DNA of 38,703 nt. Source: a virus. The stretch is from the IMG/VR virus record IMGVR_UViG_3300038551_000127, positions 1-38,703 of that record; one strand, given 5' to 3'. This document shows positions 1 to 8,653 of this stretch, piece by piece; within the stretch, counting starts at the first letter, position 1; every line of letters begins with the position of its first letter. The notes beneath the pieces are model-generated. The model made no database searches. It had not been told where the DNA came from and saw only the letters and a program-made list of their open reading frames with translations. The position numbers and the translations under genes were made by a program.

Positions 1-1
1 T

Positions 2-208
2 TCGACATATGATCATAATATAAATGTGGACGATTCTTTTGATATGGAAAATTCTATTAAAAAAATTACCTTTGTTAATAATATTCCATACGGAAATAGA
101 CTCGGAGAATTAATTAGATTTAATTCTTTGCATTTTCAGGGGAGTGGCTGTAAATATTTAATGAAAGATTATGTAAAACAGCGTTTAATGGGAGATAGGA
201 ATGAATAA
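2..208 (+). CDS. 3' end of a gene, possibly a glycosyltransferase (partial)
   Basis: The frame is open from the left edge of the window, so only the last 68 codons are visible and the true start lies upstream; the GTG at 26 is internal. The tail contains an H-F-Q-G-x-G-C-K segment followed by a basic helix. An HFQG..K stretch near the C-terminus is something I associate with some phage and capsule glycosyltransferases, and the next gene is a GT2 enzyme, but this is a weak basis. The last 8 bases overlap the downstream start at 201, so the two are probably translationally coupled. It could be any other protein. Confidence 0.45.
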   Translation, partial: STYDHNINVDDSFDMENSIKKITFVNNIPYGNRLGELIRFNSLHFQGSGCKYLMKDYVKQRLMGDRNE

Positions 209-1109
209 AACTTTGGTAGGAATTGTAACTTTTGGAAATACTGAATTTACCAAGTTGGCGGTTAAGTCAATTAGAGAAACTGTAACGTATCCTGTGGATA
301 TTTTTTTAGTCGTAGGACAGCCCGGTGATTCTGAAACTTTGAATTGGCTCTTTTCTGAGGAAGACATAAAATTTATAGTTCATACTGAAAATATGGGCTT
401 TCCTTATTCTTGCAATGATATTTATGATTTTGCTTGGAAAGAAAATAACTATGATGAAGTAATTTTTATGGGAAATGATGTTGTTGTATATCCAAATGCA
501 TTGGATATACTTATTAAGCAAGCAAGAACTACTGATTATGAATGGATTGGTGCATCTCAATTTGATGTTAAGACCCTGGTTAGAATGTATCCAGAAACTA
601 AGAAGTGGTTTCATAGTGATGTATTAAAGTTTAATGCATTTGATTCTGGTGAACCTTGGAAAGTCCACTCTGGATGGCCTAATGATATGGACTTTGTACA
701 TGATAGTTTTCCTGAAGTTCATAATTTATGCTTATATAAGAAATCTGTATTCGATAAGATTGGCTATAATGATGTTAATTTTTATCCAGCTTACTTTGAA
801 GATAATGATTATGTAAGACGTGGAGTTAATTCTAAGTGCAAAGGTTGCTACATGGTAAATGCCGTATTCTTTCATTTTTGGAGTAGAACTATTCATCAGG
901 GATCTGGAGGATCTAATTCTCATTTTTTTGAAAATAATAGAAGATATTATTTGACCAAGTGGGGAGGACCTTTTGCCCAAGAAAAATATCTTATACCATT
1001 CAATGGCAATGACTATAGTTTAACTAATGATTTAATTCTTCCTGGATCATTAAAAATAGACTCAAGAAAAGATGAATTAAAAATTATAGCCTTTTGGAAT
1101 AAAAAATAA
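201..1109 (+). CDS. Glycosyltransferase family 2 (GT-A fold)
   Basis: Predicted to transfer a sugar from a nucleotide-sugar donor. The N-terminus LVGIVTFGN (residues 5-13) is the first strand of a GT-A Rossmann-like domain. An N-M-G-F-P-Y-S-C-N acceptor-loop motif lies at about 64-72, and GNDVVV (91-96) occupies the place of the metal-binding DxD motif. The C-terminal half carries the H-x-x-S-x-T/HQG and FENNRRYY-x-x-KWGG pattern typical of GT2 enzymes, and its 302 residues suit a single-domain enzyme. It overlaps the preceding gene by 8 bases and ends in a TAATG junction with the next. Immediately upstream of the terminase, it may glycosylate virion proteins or modify host surface sugars; the substrate cannot be told from sequence. 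Confidence 0.85.
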   Translation: MNKTLVGIVTFGNTEFTKLAVKSIRETVTYPVDIFLVVGQPGDSETLNWLFSEEDIKFIVHTENMGFPYSCNDIYDFAWKENNYDEVIFMGNDVVVYPNALDILIKQARTTDYEWIGASQFDVKTLVRMYPETKKWFHSDVLKFNAFDSGEPWKVHSGWPNDMDFVHDSFPEVHNLCLYKKSVFDKIGYNDVNFYPAYFEDNDYVRRGVNSKCKGCYMVNAVFFHFWSRTIHQGSGGSNSHFFENNRRYYLTKWGGPFAQEKYLIPFNGNDYSLTNDLILPGSLKIDSRKDELKIIAFWNKK

Positions 1110-1369
1110 TGTCTATAACTATCTCCTCAGATGTAAAAGTAAAATTAGGAGACTCCATTAATAAAAGAATTAATTCAATTTTAGGTCGAATGATTATAAT
1201 TGGTGGAACTAGACTTGGAGTTCCATGCTTTTATATAAATAAATATACACTTACTCCTAATGAATCCATCTTAGCTGGGATTGCTAGAGATTATACAGAT
1301 GCTAACGAATGGCTTATAGGGGATAATAATATAAAATTAATTCTCCCAGAGGAATATATATGCCTTTAA
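1109..1369 (+). CDS. Small hypothetical protein upstream of the terminase
   Basis: This 86-residue product starts in a TAATG junction with the glycosyltransferase gene and overlaps the terminase start by 10 bases, so it belongs to the same operon. It has a mixed alpha/beta look, with no membrane segment and no helix-turn-helix that I can recognise. The position just before the large terminase gene is where a small terminase subunit often lies, but nothing in the residues supports DNA binding. Function unknown. Confidence 0.65.
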   Translation: MSITISSDVKVKLGDSINKRINSILGRMIIIGGTRLGVPCFYINKYTLTPNESILAGIARDYTDANEWLIGDNNIKLILPEEYICL

Positions 1370-2940
1370 TTGAAAAATTATCTAACCAAGATTTATATTT
1401 ATTAGAAATATTTAGAAATCCAGCACTACTTGGAGAATTTATAGCTAACTTTGATAAAACAGAGAGAGAAGATGTCTGGGAATATTCTATATATCAAAGA
1501 GAAGTTCTTTGTGATTTTGCAGAATATTCTGAGCTTTGTTGTGGAAGAGCTGTTGGTAAAACTGTGTCTCTTTCAGATTTAATGGTTTGGATATTAATCA
1601 ACAAAATATTCCCAAATGATTACATAATTTATACTGTGCCAAACAAGGCACATCTTGAACCTGTATTTACTAATCTTACAAGGTTATTTAGATCAAATAC
1701 ACTACTAAGAAACTTTATCGATCCTAAGAAAGGAATTAACTCATCCGATCATACCATTAAATTGCTAAATCATACAGATTTAATATGTAGAATAGCCGGT
1801 ACAACTGGAACTGGAGCTAATGTTGTTGGTTTACATAGTCCGTTTGAAATATTAGATGAGGCCGGTCTTTATCCTTGGGGAACATGGATAGAGTTTCAGC
1901 CCACATTAAATACATGGGAAAAAGGATTTAGAAGAATTGTGTCTGGAGTTCCTACTGGACTTCGAGATAAAAATGTTCTTTATTATGTAGATCAACAGGA
2001 TACTAACTATAAGAAACATAGAGTCTCTGCTCATGAAAATCCTAGATATACAGAAAAAGATGAAAAAGAAAATCTTGAAAAGTATGGTGGAGCGGATTCT
2101 GATGATTATATTCACTTAGTTTTAGGAGAACATGGAGTTCCAGTTTTTGCTGTATTTGATAGAAATCTAATGCAAATTGATGTTTATCCTGTTTTTAAAG
2201 TCATGATAGACGGTATAGCTATAACTAATTCTGAACAAATTTATACAAAATTGAGCGGTATTCCGGCTATTTCAGAAAAATATGATTATACTCTTGTTGG
2301 AATTGACTTAGGTTATACCGAACCCACAGCGATTCATATTTTGTATTCCAAGAATGGTTTACTAAAATATCATGCAAGAATTCAGTTATCTAAGGTTACG
2401 TATCCATTACAAAAAAAGTTATTTGATTTTATTGATGACAAGTTCGGAAAATTTGATATTATTGGAGTAGACTTTGGAGGCCCTGGTAAACCTGTTGTAC
2501 AAGATTGGTTAGAATCTGACGAATTTTTACATAAAGATTATAAGAAAAGAATGATTCCGGTAGACTACTCAGGATGGATTATTCTTGGTACTAACTCAGA
2601 TGGCGAAGAAATTAAAACTAAAATGAAACCATTTGCTGTTTCATTGGCTCAAGAATATACCAACTCACATAAACTTGTTTATTCCTCAACTGATTATGAT
2701 TTTATATCAGAATTAGAAAGAGTTACTTATACAAAAACTCCATCAGGAGAAATTGTTTATAGAACTTTAACTCCTAGAGGAGGAGAGCGTGGAGAAGATC
2801 ACCACACATCGGCCCTTTTATCAGCAATGGTCGCTCACTACATAGTAAAAGATGCTACACAAAACAAACCTAAATCTAAACGTTTATATACACCAACTTG
2901 GTTATTTCGTAGAGAGATTTTAAACGGAGGTATGAGATAA
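1360..2940 (+). CDS. terL: Terminase large subunit (packaging ATPase and nuclease)
   Basis: This is the motor that pumps DNA into the prohead through the portal and cuts the concatemer. The ATPase domain has a Walker A-like motif GRAVGKT (about 62-68), a Walker B ILDEA (164-168, D166 and E167) and an SGVPTG coupling motif (195-200). The RNase H-like nuclease domain shows the expected acidic residues in GIDLG (D316), GVDFG (D371) and ED-HHTS (about 479-483). The length of 526 residues is usual for the family. GAGG precedes the ATG, and the start overlaps the previous gene. It is followed directly by the portal gene through a TAATG junction, the standard packaging order. Confidence 0.96.
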   Translation: MPLIEKLSNQDLYLLEIFRNPALLGEFIANFDKTEREDVWEYSIYQREVLCDFAEYSELCCGRAVGKTVSLSDLMVWILINKIFPNDYIIYTVPNKAHLEPVFTNLTRLFRSNTLLRNFIDPKKGINSSDHTIKLLNHTDLICRIAGTTGTGANVVGLHSPFEILDEAGLYPWGTWIEFQPTLNTWEKGFRRIVSGVPTGLRDKNVLYYVDQQDTNYKKHRVSAHENPRYTEKDEKENLEKYGGADSDDYIHLVLGEHGVPVFAVFDRNLMQIDVYPVFKVMIDGIAITNSEQIYTKLSGIPAISEKYDYTLVGIDLGYTEPTAIHILYSKNGLLKYHARIQLSKVTYPLQKKLFDFIDDKFGKFDIIGVDFGGPGKPVVQDWLESDEFLHKDYKKRMIPVDYSGWIILGTNSDGEEIKTKMKPFAVSLAQEYTNSHKLVYSSTDYDFISELERVTYTKTPSGEIVYRTLTPRGGERGEDHHTSALLSAMVAHYIVKDATQNKPKSKRLYTPTWLFRREILNGGMR

Positions 2941-4415
2941 TGCCTGATGAAACTAGAACTCCAATTAAATTAGCTAAAGCATCTTATATTTATAATAATA
3001 TAGGAGCAACAAAGTTTAATTCTAGTCCATGGATTCCAGAAACTGTGGATAGATTTGAATTAGGAAAAGATAAAAAATGGAAGGATCTTGTAGGAGATTG
3101 TAGATACTTTTATAAACACGATCCTATTGCATCTATTGTTATAAATAAAATTGTTGATTTGGCTCTGAATAATTTAACATTTCGTGTATCAAAGGGAAGA
3201 GATGCAGCAAAAGATGTTATAGAGGCCATTAAACCAAAGTTAATGTCTTTTATGAAAACCTGCGGTTTAGAATATTTAATTTCTGGCTTAGTTATTCCAG
3301 AAATTCAGTTTAACAGAGTTGATAAAGAAGAGTTAAAGGATCTTGGAATAAAAAGATTTGAAACTCTTCAACTGCCTACTGATATGTGGTTACGTGATCC
3401 TGCAGAAGTGACAATTAAGGAACCTTTAATCGGTGGCAAGGTTTCTTATTTTATTAATATTCCAGAAGAGTTAAGAATTTTTATTGAGAATAAGGGGCGA
3501 TACAGTGATCAAAGCGAAGATATTGAATTATATGAGTATCTTTTAAAGGAAATGCCAGAATTTATTAAAAAAGTTAAGGAGGGTGAACAAAAAGTACTTT
3601 TAAATAATCCTTTAATTATTCGATATAATGTAATTACTGGAAGTCCTTATCCAGTTCCATATCTTCATCCGGCAATAGAATCTCTAAAACATAAGAGAAA
3701 CCTAAGAAGAATGGATTATTCATTGGCATCTAGAGTTATTACAGCAATACAGAAAATAACTTTGGGCAATGATGAATATCCACTAACTGAAGATAATGAG
3801 GATCAATTAGAAAAACTGAAGAAAGAAATGCTTTGGAGAGAGGCTGCCGATAGCACAGAACTAGAAAGAATTTTTCAAATTTTTGGGAATCATACTCTTG
3901 AAATAGAGTGGGTTATTCCAGAAGTTACTGCTTTATTAGATGAAAAGAAATATAAAAATGTTAATAGTGATATTGCAATGGCTTTGGGATTTCCAAGAAT
4001 ACTAGTAACAGGAGAAACTGAAAGATCTTTTGCATCTGATCCAGATATAGCTACTGTATCTCCTATACAAACAATGGAAAGAATTAGAGAAACTTTACTA
4101 CCCATTCTAAGGAAGATTATTGATATAATAATAGTAGACAATAAGTTGGGGGCTAATGAGTTTTCTATAAAATTTAAGCCAATTAATATGATGGCTGTTT
4201 CAGTCTTTATTGAAGGATTACAGGCTCTATATGAATCAGGAAATCTCTCAAGAGAAGATTATGATGCTGCCTTTGGTTTTGATTTATACGAGCAGTTGGA
4301 AAAGAGAAAAGAAGAGCAAGATACTTTCAAAGAATTGAATTTAGATGAATTTGCTCCAATTCCTTTCAGTAAACAGCCAAATAAATCGAATAAACGCCCT
4401 GTAGAAAAAAAGTAA
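2940..4415 (+). CDS. Portal protein
   Basis: Predicted to form the dodecameric ring at one capsid vertex through which DNA enters and leaves and onto which the neck is built. Its 491 residues, its place directly after the terminase and its helix-rich centre fit the family. The stretch DPIASIVINKIVDLALNN near residue 61 is a typical portal N-terminal helix, and the ALGFPRIL-x-TG-x-TERSFASDP segment (about 347-367) followed by a long helix resembles the portal stem and clip region of SPP1/HK97-type portals. The C-terminus is charged and probably disordered. The start lies in a TAATG junction with the terminase. The assignment rests on order and pattern rather than an exact motif. Confidence 0.88.
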   Translation: MPDETRTPIKLAKASYIYNNIGATKFNSSPWIPETVDRFELGKDKKWKDLVGDCRYFYKHDPIASIVINKIVDLALNNLTFRVSKGRDAAKDVIEAIKPKLMSFMKTCGLEYLISGLVIPEIQFNRVDKEELKDLGIKRFETLQLPTDMWLRDPAEVTIKEPLIGGKVSYFINIPEELRIFIENKGRYSDQSEDIELYEYLLKEMPEFIKKVKEGEQKVLLNNPLIIRYNVITGSPYPVPYLHPAIESLKHKRNLRRMDYSLASRVITAIQKITLGNDEYPLTEDNEDQLEKLKKEMLWREAADSTELERIFQIFGNHTLEIEWVIPEVTALLDEKKYKNVNSDIAMALGFPRILVTGETERSFASDPDIATVSPIQTMERIRETLLPILRKIIDIIIVDNKLGANEFSIKFKPINMMAVSVFIEGLQALYESGNLSREDYDAAFGFDLYEQLEKRKEEQDTFKELNLDEFAPIPFSKQPNKSNKRPVEKK

Positions 4416-4431
4416 AAATTAGGAGGTAATA

Positions 4432-4959
4432 ATGCCTAAAGAATACAAGGAATGTGTTAAAAGTGAGGTTGCCAGAGGGCGGCCTTTAGATACTGCTCAA
4501 AGAATATGTGCAATCAGTTACTTTAAACGTCATGGAATGACTCCTAGAGAGGCTGAAAAGAGAGGTAAAGCCTCAGATGATACTGAGTTTAGTCCGGAAG
4601 AACTTTCAATTTTTAATGTAATTGAAACTGTTGGTGATGCTATTGAGGCATTCAATGAAATTACATTTGAAGAATCTGCCGTTTGGACTACAGCTTATGT
4701 TAATGACTTGCCGGATTCTGCCTTTTTATATGTAGAATCAGGAGGAAAAAAGGATTCTGAGGGCAAAACTGTTCCAAGAAGTTTGAGACATTTGCCTTAT
4801 AAAAGTAAAGAAGGAACTGTAGATTTACCACATTTACGCAATGCTATAGCAAGAATTCCACAAATGAAAGGAATTTCGCCCGATCTTAAAGCTAGATTGC
4901 AGGCAAAGGCTAGAAGACTTCTTTCTAGCCGTGGTGGAAATCCTGAAAAAGAGGATTAA
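4432..4959 (+). CDS. Head-module protein with DUF6582-like C-terminal domain
   Basis: An AGGAGG site (4421-4426) lies just ahead of the ATG. The product has two parts. Residues 1-45 form a small Cys-containing helical segment (KECVKSEVARG...AQRICA). Residues about 90-165 contain the pattern LPDSAFLYVE-x-GG, RSLRHLPY and HLRNAIARIPQ, which matches from memory the DUF6582 domain found in phage head-region proteins. Its place between portal and prohead protease suggests a role in head assembly, perhaps as a minor capsid or protease-associated protein. The biochemical role is unknown. Confidence 0.7.
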   Translation: MPKEYKECVKSEVARGRPLDTAQRICAISYFKRHGMTPREAEKRGKASDDTEFSPEELSIFNVIETVGDAIEAFNEITFEESAVWTTAYVNDLPDSAFLYVESGGKKDSEGKTVPRSLRHLPYKSKEGTVDLPHLRNAIARIPQMKGISPDLKARLQAKARRLLSSRGGNPEKED

Positions 4960-4974
4960 AGTAGGATTTTTTCA

Positions 4975-5982
4975 ATGAAAATACACAACATTTTATCAAA
5001 TATTGTACAATTAAAAATAGATGAAGAGGATGAATATAAGGAGTTAATGGCATCATTGTCATTGAATAAAACCATTAAATGGATTAAATTTATTTTGACA
5101 GATGATGGTCCTAATATTAATAACCAAAGAGTTCCAAAAGATGAGTTTCCAAATCTTATAAAAAGTGGGCTATATATGCCAATCAAAATGGCTCAGGGAC
5201 TTATAAGAGCTGGACATGAATTCTCTGTACCTATTGGAACTATTACTGGACTTATAGAGCGTGAGAATCGAGTAGAGGGCATCGCCGCTCTTTGGTCTAG
5301 GGAATATCCCGAGGAAGTAAAAATTCTGGAGGATATGAGTTCTGCTGGAGAAAAGCCGCAAATTTCTTGGGAAATATTATATAAAGATTCGATAAATGAT
5401 GAAGGTATTGAGAGTCTGCAAGATACCCAATTAACTGCTGCTACAGTTGTAGGACTTCCTGCATACAATGGCAGAACTCCAATTTTATCTATGGCGTCAA
5501 TAAATAAGGAGGGCAAATCCCCAATGGATGAGAAAGAACTAGAAAAACTTCAGGCTGATTTTGCTGCTTTAACTGAAGAAAATAAAACTTTAAAGGGAAG
5601 TTTAGAAACATTAACTAACCAGATATCTGATTTACAAAAGGCCCACGATGTTTTAGCTGCATTCAAGGCTGACATTGATACTAAGGCTGAAAAAGAGGCT
5701 AAAGTTGCTTCAATAAAGAAAATGTTTGAAGATGCTGGAATTGAACTTCCTGAGGATTATTTTACTGATGATGCCAGAGCAGCTCAGCTATTGTCTATGA
5801 GTACAGATCAACTTTCATATGTTATTCAAGAATTTGCACTATTTTCTAAGAGAGATTCGTCATCAAGCGCATCTACTAGAAGATTAGGTGATAGAAACCT
5901 TCCGAATCTTAGCGGAAAACCTGAGGATTTCACACCTAAAGAAATTGCCATGAAGCTCAGAGAAGAGCTTTCTAAGAAATAA
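4975..5982 (+). CDS. Prohead protease with C-terminal scaffold-like domain
   Basis: The N-terminal half (about 30-175) resembles the prohead protease fold. It has GHEFSVPIGTI with a candidate catalytic His81, PQISWEILY with a candidate Ser131, and VVGLPAYNGRTPI at 158-170, like the conserved strand after the serine in S78-type proteases. The C-terminal half (about 184-335) is charged, Lys/Glu-rich and coiled-coil-like (185-245), as expected of a scaffold. It lies between portal and capsid genes, with no separate scaffold gene nearby. A strong internal ribosome site inside the gene suggests that the second half is also made alone. The catalytic residues are inferred from context, not from alignment. 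Confidence 0.72.
   Translation: MKIHNILSNIVQLKIDEEDEYKELMASLSLNKTIKWIKFILTDDGPNINNQRVPKDEFPNLIKSGLYMPIKMAQGLIRAGHEFSVPIGTITGLIERENRVEGIAALWSREYPEEVKILEDMSSAGEKPQISWEILYKDSINDEGIESLQDTQLTAATVVGLPAYNGRTPILSMASINKEGKSPMDEKELEKLQADFAALTEENKTLKGSLETLTNQISDLQKAHDVLAAFKADIDTKAEKEAKVASIKKMFEDAGIELPEDYFTDDARAAQLLSMSTDQLSYVIQEFALFSKRDSSSSASTRRLGDRNLPNLSGKPEDFTPKEIAMKLREELSKK
5524..5982 (+). CDS. Nested capsid scaffold protein (internal start)
   Basis: Met184 of the protease gene is preceded by AAGGAGG at 5506-5512, 11 bases from the ATG at 5524 and in the same frame. Initiation there would give a 152-residue protein made only of the coiled-coil and C-terminal region. Phage lambda uses this layout: the Nu3 scaffold is translated from within the protease gene C. 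The strong Shine-Dalgarno sequence is visible; that it is used is an inference. The alternative is that the whole fusion protein is the only product and is cleaved afterwards. Confidence 0.5.
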   Translation: MDEKELEKLQADFAALTEENKTLKGSLETLTNQISDLQKAHDVLAAFKADIDTKAEKEAKVASIKKMFEDAGIELPEDYFTDDARAAQLLSMSTDQLSYVIQEFALFSKRDSSSSASTRRLGDRNLPNLSGKPEDFTPKEIAMKLREELSKK

Positions 5983-6000
5983 TTAGGAGGAATTTTTACA

Positions 6001-6585
6001 ATGGAGATCAATAAGTATAGCGACATCTTAGGTGTTGTAGTTTGTGAGGACACTGTAGAAGGACGCTTTGTTCTCTTAACTGAAAACATCGCGGGGTCAC
6101 ACGATTTTGGAAGTAGAACTGATCTTCCGGGAGTTATTAGACCTAAAAACTCAGCCCAAGCTGCTAGAGCTAATTATGTGGTTACTTGGATTGTCCCCAA
6201 CCAGTCACTTCCTCTTTATATCCCTACTCCTTCATTGCCATACTCTTTGAGGAGAGGAGGATTTGATCAGAGTGGCAATCTTCCATTTGATCCAACAGCT
6301 GTGCATTTGACATGGCCTGGACAAAAGAATGGTGTGGCAATCCCATCTGGGTTCCCAGCTATTGCATTTGCTGGAGGAGTTTTTACAATCCCATCTGGTC
6401 TATTTATTTATAATGTTGGATTAAGAACTCCTGGAAATTATGTTATTGCTGCAAATGACACTGATGATGGTGCCGGTGAAGGTGGAAAGGCTAAGTATTC
6501 TGCATCTGCTACTGGCGCTGTTGGTGTTGTTGAAAGATTTGATGTATCTGAGTGGTCATTGACTGTCAGAACATTCCAGCCGTAA
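6001..6585 (+). CDS. Probable capsid decoration protein
   Basis: This 194-residue, beta-rich protein is encoded between the protease/scaffold gene and the major capsid gene, exactly where lambda-like phages keep their head-stabilising protein. AGGAGG (5985-5990) lies 10 bases before the ATG, so high expression is expected. The sequence is rich in Gly, Pro, Thr and Val, with repeated IPSG turns near residues 118-135 and a C-terminal ERFDVSEWSLTVRT strand, and it lacks a signal peptide or membrane segment. The role as decoration protein is an inference from position, size and expression signal. Confidence 0.6.
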   Translation: MEINKYSDILGVVVCEDTVEGRFVLLTENIAGSHDFGSRTDLPGVIRPKNSAQAARANYVVTWIVPNQSLPLYIPTPSLPYSLRRGGFDQSGNLPFDPTAVHLTWPGQKNGVAIPSGFPAIAFAGGVFTIPSGLFIYNVGLRTPGNYVIAANDTDDGAGEGGKAKYSASATGAVGVVERFDVSEWSLTVRTFQP

Positions 6586-6620
6586 GCCTAGGCTAAATTA
6601 ATAGGAGGTAATATATTACT

Positions 6621-7532
6621 ATGAGCGATAAATATAAGGAAGCTTTGGCGGCATTAATGCGTAACCCTAGCAATGAAACTAGGGAAGCATTTGCTCAGGT
6701 ATTGGTTGAATTCCTACAGCCTAGCCATCTTACTACAGAAATTTTAAGTCTGCTTCTTGACACAAGAGCATTAGAACCTGGAGATTTACTTGTAAAGAAA
6801 GTTCGCAAGGGAATCAAGGTTAGAACTCTTGTTCCTGGATCAGTTCATCTAGCAAGTGAAATTACAATTTCTGATAGAATCAACTTCATTCTTGACGGGG
6901 GTGATGTTAAAGTTACCTACAATGAATGGGAGTTGGAGCGTGGTGAGATTGGCTCAGTTGCGGAAATAACCAACGAGATGCGGGCAAAGCTTCGTGACTA
7001 TTTTGTTAACAAAGTTTTTACTGCACTATCCACAATTTGGAATGGAACAAATACTCCTAATAACTATACGTCAGTTGGTGGTCCAATAACTGCAACTTCT
7101 CTAGAAAATGCTATTAATAGAATCAATCAAACAACTCCTGGAGCAAGATTGATTGTTGGAGCAAGAGCCGCAGTTACACCTATTACTAAATTTGGTGCAT
7201 TTTGGTCAGATGGTTCAACAACCGGATATGACCCAGATCTAATTAGACAAATTTGGCAAACAGGATGGCTTGGAAGATATTATGGAGTCCCCGTTCTAGC
7301 AATTGAGCAAATCTGGGATAATCCTGAAGATTACAAGACAATGATTCCTACCGATAAAGTTCTTGTTATTGGAGAGAAAGTTGGAGAATTTATTACTTAC
7401 GGAGAAGCTAAATCAAAGCAATGGGTTGATAATAATCCAACACCTCCTCAGTGGATGCTAGAGCTTTATCAGCAATTTGGAATGATAATTGATAATGCTC
7501 AGGGTATCTATGTCCTAGGAAACGTTAGCTAA
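6621..7532 (+). CDS. Major capsid protein (HK97-like fold expected)
   Basis: The main shell subunit. At 303 residues it is of usual size, and it has a strong AGGAGG site (6603-6608). The N-terminal helix is followed by an E-loop-like basic strand (LLVKKVRKGIKVRTLVPG), a long spine-helix candidate around 115-140 and a P-domain. The C-terminal part (from about 215) has the pattern GWLGRYYGVPVLAIEQIWD...VLVIGEKVGEFITYGEA, in which a short 'YGVPV' strand precedes a surface region and a final beta strand, as is common in HK97-type capsid proteins. The order protease - decoration - capsid - connector supports the call. It is followed by a strong hairpin at 7548-7577. Confidence 0.88.
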   Translation: MSDKYKEALAALMRNPSNETREAFAQVLVEFLQPSHLTTEILSLLLDTRALEPGDLLVKKVRKGIKVRTLVPGSVHLASEITISDRINFILDGGDVKVTYNEWELERGEIGSVAEITNEMRAKLRDYFVNKVFTALSTIWNGTNTPNNYTSVGGPITATSLENAINRINQTTPGARLIVGARAAVTPITKFGAFWSDGSTTGYDPDLIRQIWQTGWLGRYYGVPVLAIEQIWDNPEDYKTMIPTDKVLVIGEKVGEFITYGEAKSKQWVDNNPTPPQWMLELYQQFGMIIDNAQGIYVLGNVS

Positions 7533-7547
7533 TTTTAATTTAGATAA

Positions 7548-7577
7548 GGGGGGAGGGAGGTAATAATCTCTCCCCCC
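7548..7577 (+). promoter_or_regulatory. Strong GC hairpin after the capsid gene
   Basis: An 11-bp stem (7548-7558 with 7567-7577, one G-U pair) closes an 8-base loop. Six consecutive G-C pairs at the base make it by far the most stable hairpin in this AT-rich region. No U-tract follows, so it is not a standard intrinsic terminator. It is more likely an mRNA 3' stabiliser or a partial attenuator that separates the abundant capsid message from the genes behind it. Confidence 0.6.
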
Positions 7578-7603
7578 AGGTACTTTACAAATGGGAGGAA
7601 AAT

Positions 7604-8161
7604 ATGAAGGTTCAATCTCAAACAGAGGTCACTGTGTTTGACCCTAAAAGTTATTCAGCAATGCAGGTCGGTAAACCATACAGGAAATATCAAAAAACTA
7701 TTTTGGGTAAGGTCTTTGTAACAGTTCTTAATCCCTTTTCAGGACAGCCGGAGGGGATTGTAATTGAAGGTGATCCATCACTTCCCGAAGATCAGGAAAA
7801 AATAACTGTTTGTACTTGGAATGTGAAAGAGGATGTTTTCTTTAGACGTATGAATGTTACACACTTTACGTCAGGAAACCTTAGAGAGATTCCTATTCCA
7901 GAGCTTCCTGAAGAGGATATAAGACCTAAATCAGTTAATGAAATAAGTGATGAAGAAATTCTAGATTTATTAAATAAGCCATTCTTAGCTTTAAAGAATA
8001 GACTTAACAAATTTACTGCGCCTGCTCCGGCGTTTCGTATTTTAAAGAAGGCAGAGGACATGGAAAAGTCAGAAAAAATACTTGATGCCATTAGAGCAAG
8101 ATTAAGTGAATTAGAATTTGTATTGCCCGCTAAATTAGAAGCTGAGAAGCAGGAGAGTTAA
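7604..8161 (+). CDS. Hypothetical protein following the capsid gene
   Basis: A GGAGG site (7594-7598) sits 5 bases before the ATG, and the gene ends in a TAATG junction with the connector gene, so it is a real member of the head operon. The 185-residue product begins with a beta-rich part (residues 1-100) and ends with a charged helical part (about 105-180) rich in Glu, Lys and Leu. I do not recognise a family. Proteins at this position are often capsid-associated or linked to connector assembly, but no specific role can be given. Confidence 0.7.
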   Translation: MKVQSQTEVTVFDPKSYSAMQVGKPYRKYQKTILGKVFVTVLNPFSGQPEGIVIEGDPSLPEDQEKITVCTWNVKEDVFFRRMNVTHFTSGNLREIPIPELPEEDIRPKSVNEISDEEILDLLNKPFLALKNRLNKFTAPAPAFRILKKAEDMEKSEKILDAIRARLSELEFVLPAKLEAEKQES

Positions 8162-8652
8162 TGGCAACAACAGATTTAACTGAGTATATTGATCGTTTAA
8201 GATTACATCTAGGAGATACTGAACCTGCATCCTATAGATACCTTGATGAGTGGCTAACTGTGGCCTTATATGGAGCAGTTGAGCTTTTGATGCCTAGATG
8301 GAATTACAAGTATCTCCTAGATGATTCTCATGAAGCCTATAGAAACCCTACTATAGTATTCTTATTTCCAGAACCTCCTGTAATTGAAGAGGGTGATCTT
8401 TGGCCGATATTACTTCAAGCATCTATTATAATTAAATCAGGATCATTAGAAAATTCTTCATGGAATTTTAACTCTTGGCGTGATGCTGAAATAGCTTATT
8501 CTAATCTTGAATCTGCTAGAAGTAAAGATAAGTCTTTAGACAGAGATATAGAACTTTTAGATCAAATGCTTCCTTGGAGAGGAAAAAGACTTGCCGCTCC
8601 AATTAAGGGACATTTACCAGGATACTTAGAAAATGTTTATGAACATGATTAG
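8161..8652 (+). CDS. Probable head-tail connector (adaptor) protein
   Basis: This 163-residue, mostly helical protein is encoded after the capsid gene. The pattern is an N-terminal helix TEYIDRLRLHLGD, a helix around YLDEWLTVALYGAVELL, a hydrophobic ILLQASIIIKSGSLE segment and a charged final helix. This resembles the gp6/gp15-type adaptors that bind under the portal. The start is in a TAATG junction with the previous gene, so it is translationally coupled. The call rests on size, helical pattern and order. A structured RNA element follows immediately. Confidence 0.55.
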   Translation: MATTDLTEYIDRLRLHLGDTEPASYRYLDEWLTVALYGAVELLMPRWNYKYLLDDSHEAYRNPTIVFLFPEPPVIEEGDLWPILLQASIIIKSGSLENSSWNFNSWRDAEIAYSNLESARSKDKSLDRDIELLDQMLPWRGKRLAAPIKGHLPGYLENVYEHD

Positions 8653-8653
8653 C

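Noticed and set aside
1109-1369. Small terminase subunit by position.
   Set aside because: No helix-turn-helix or coiled-coil oligomerisation pattern is visible; left as hypothetical.
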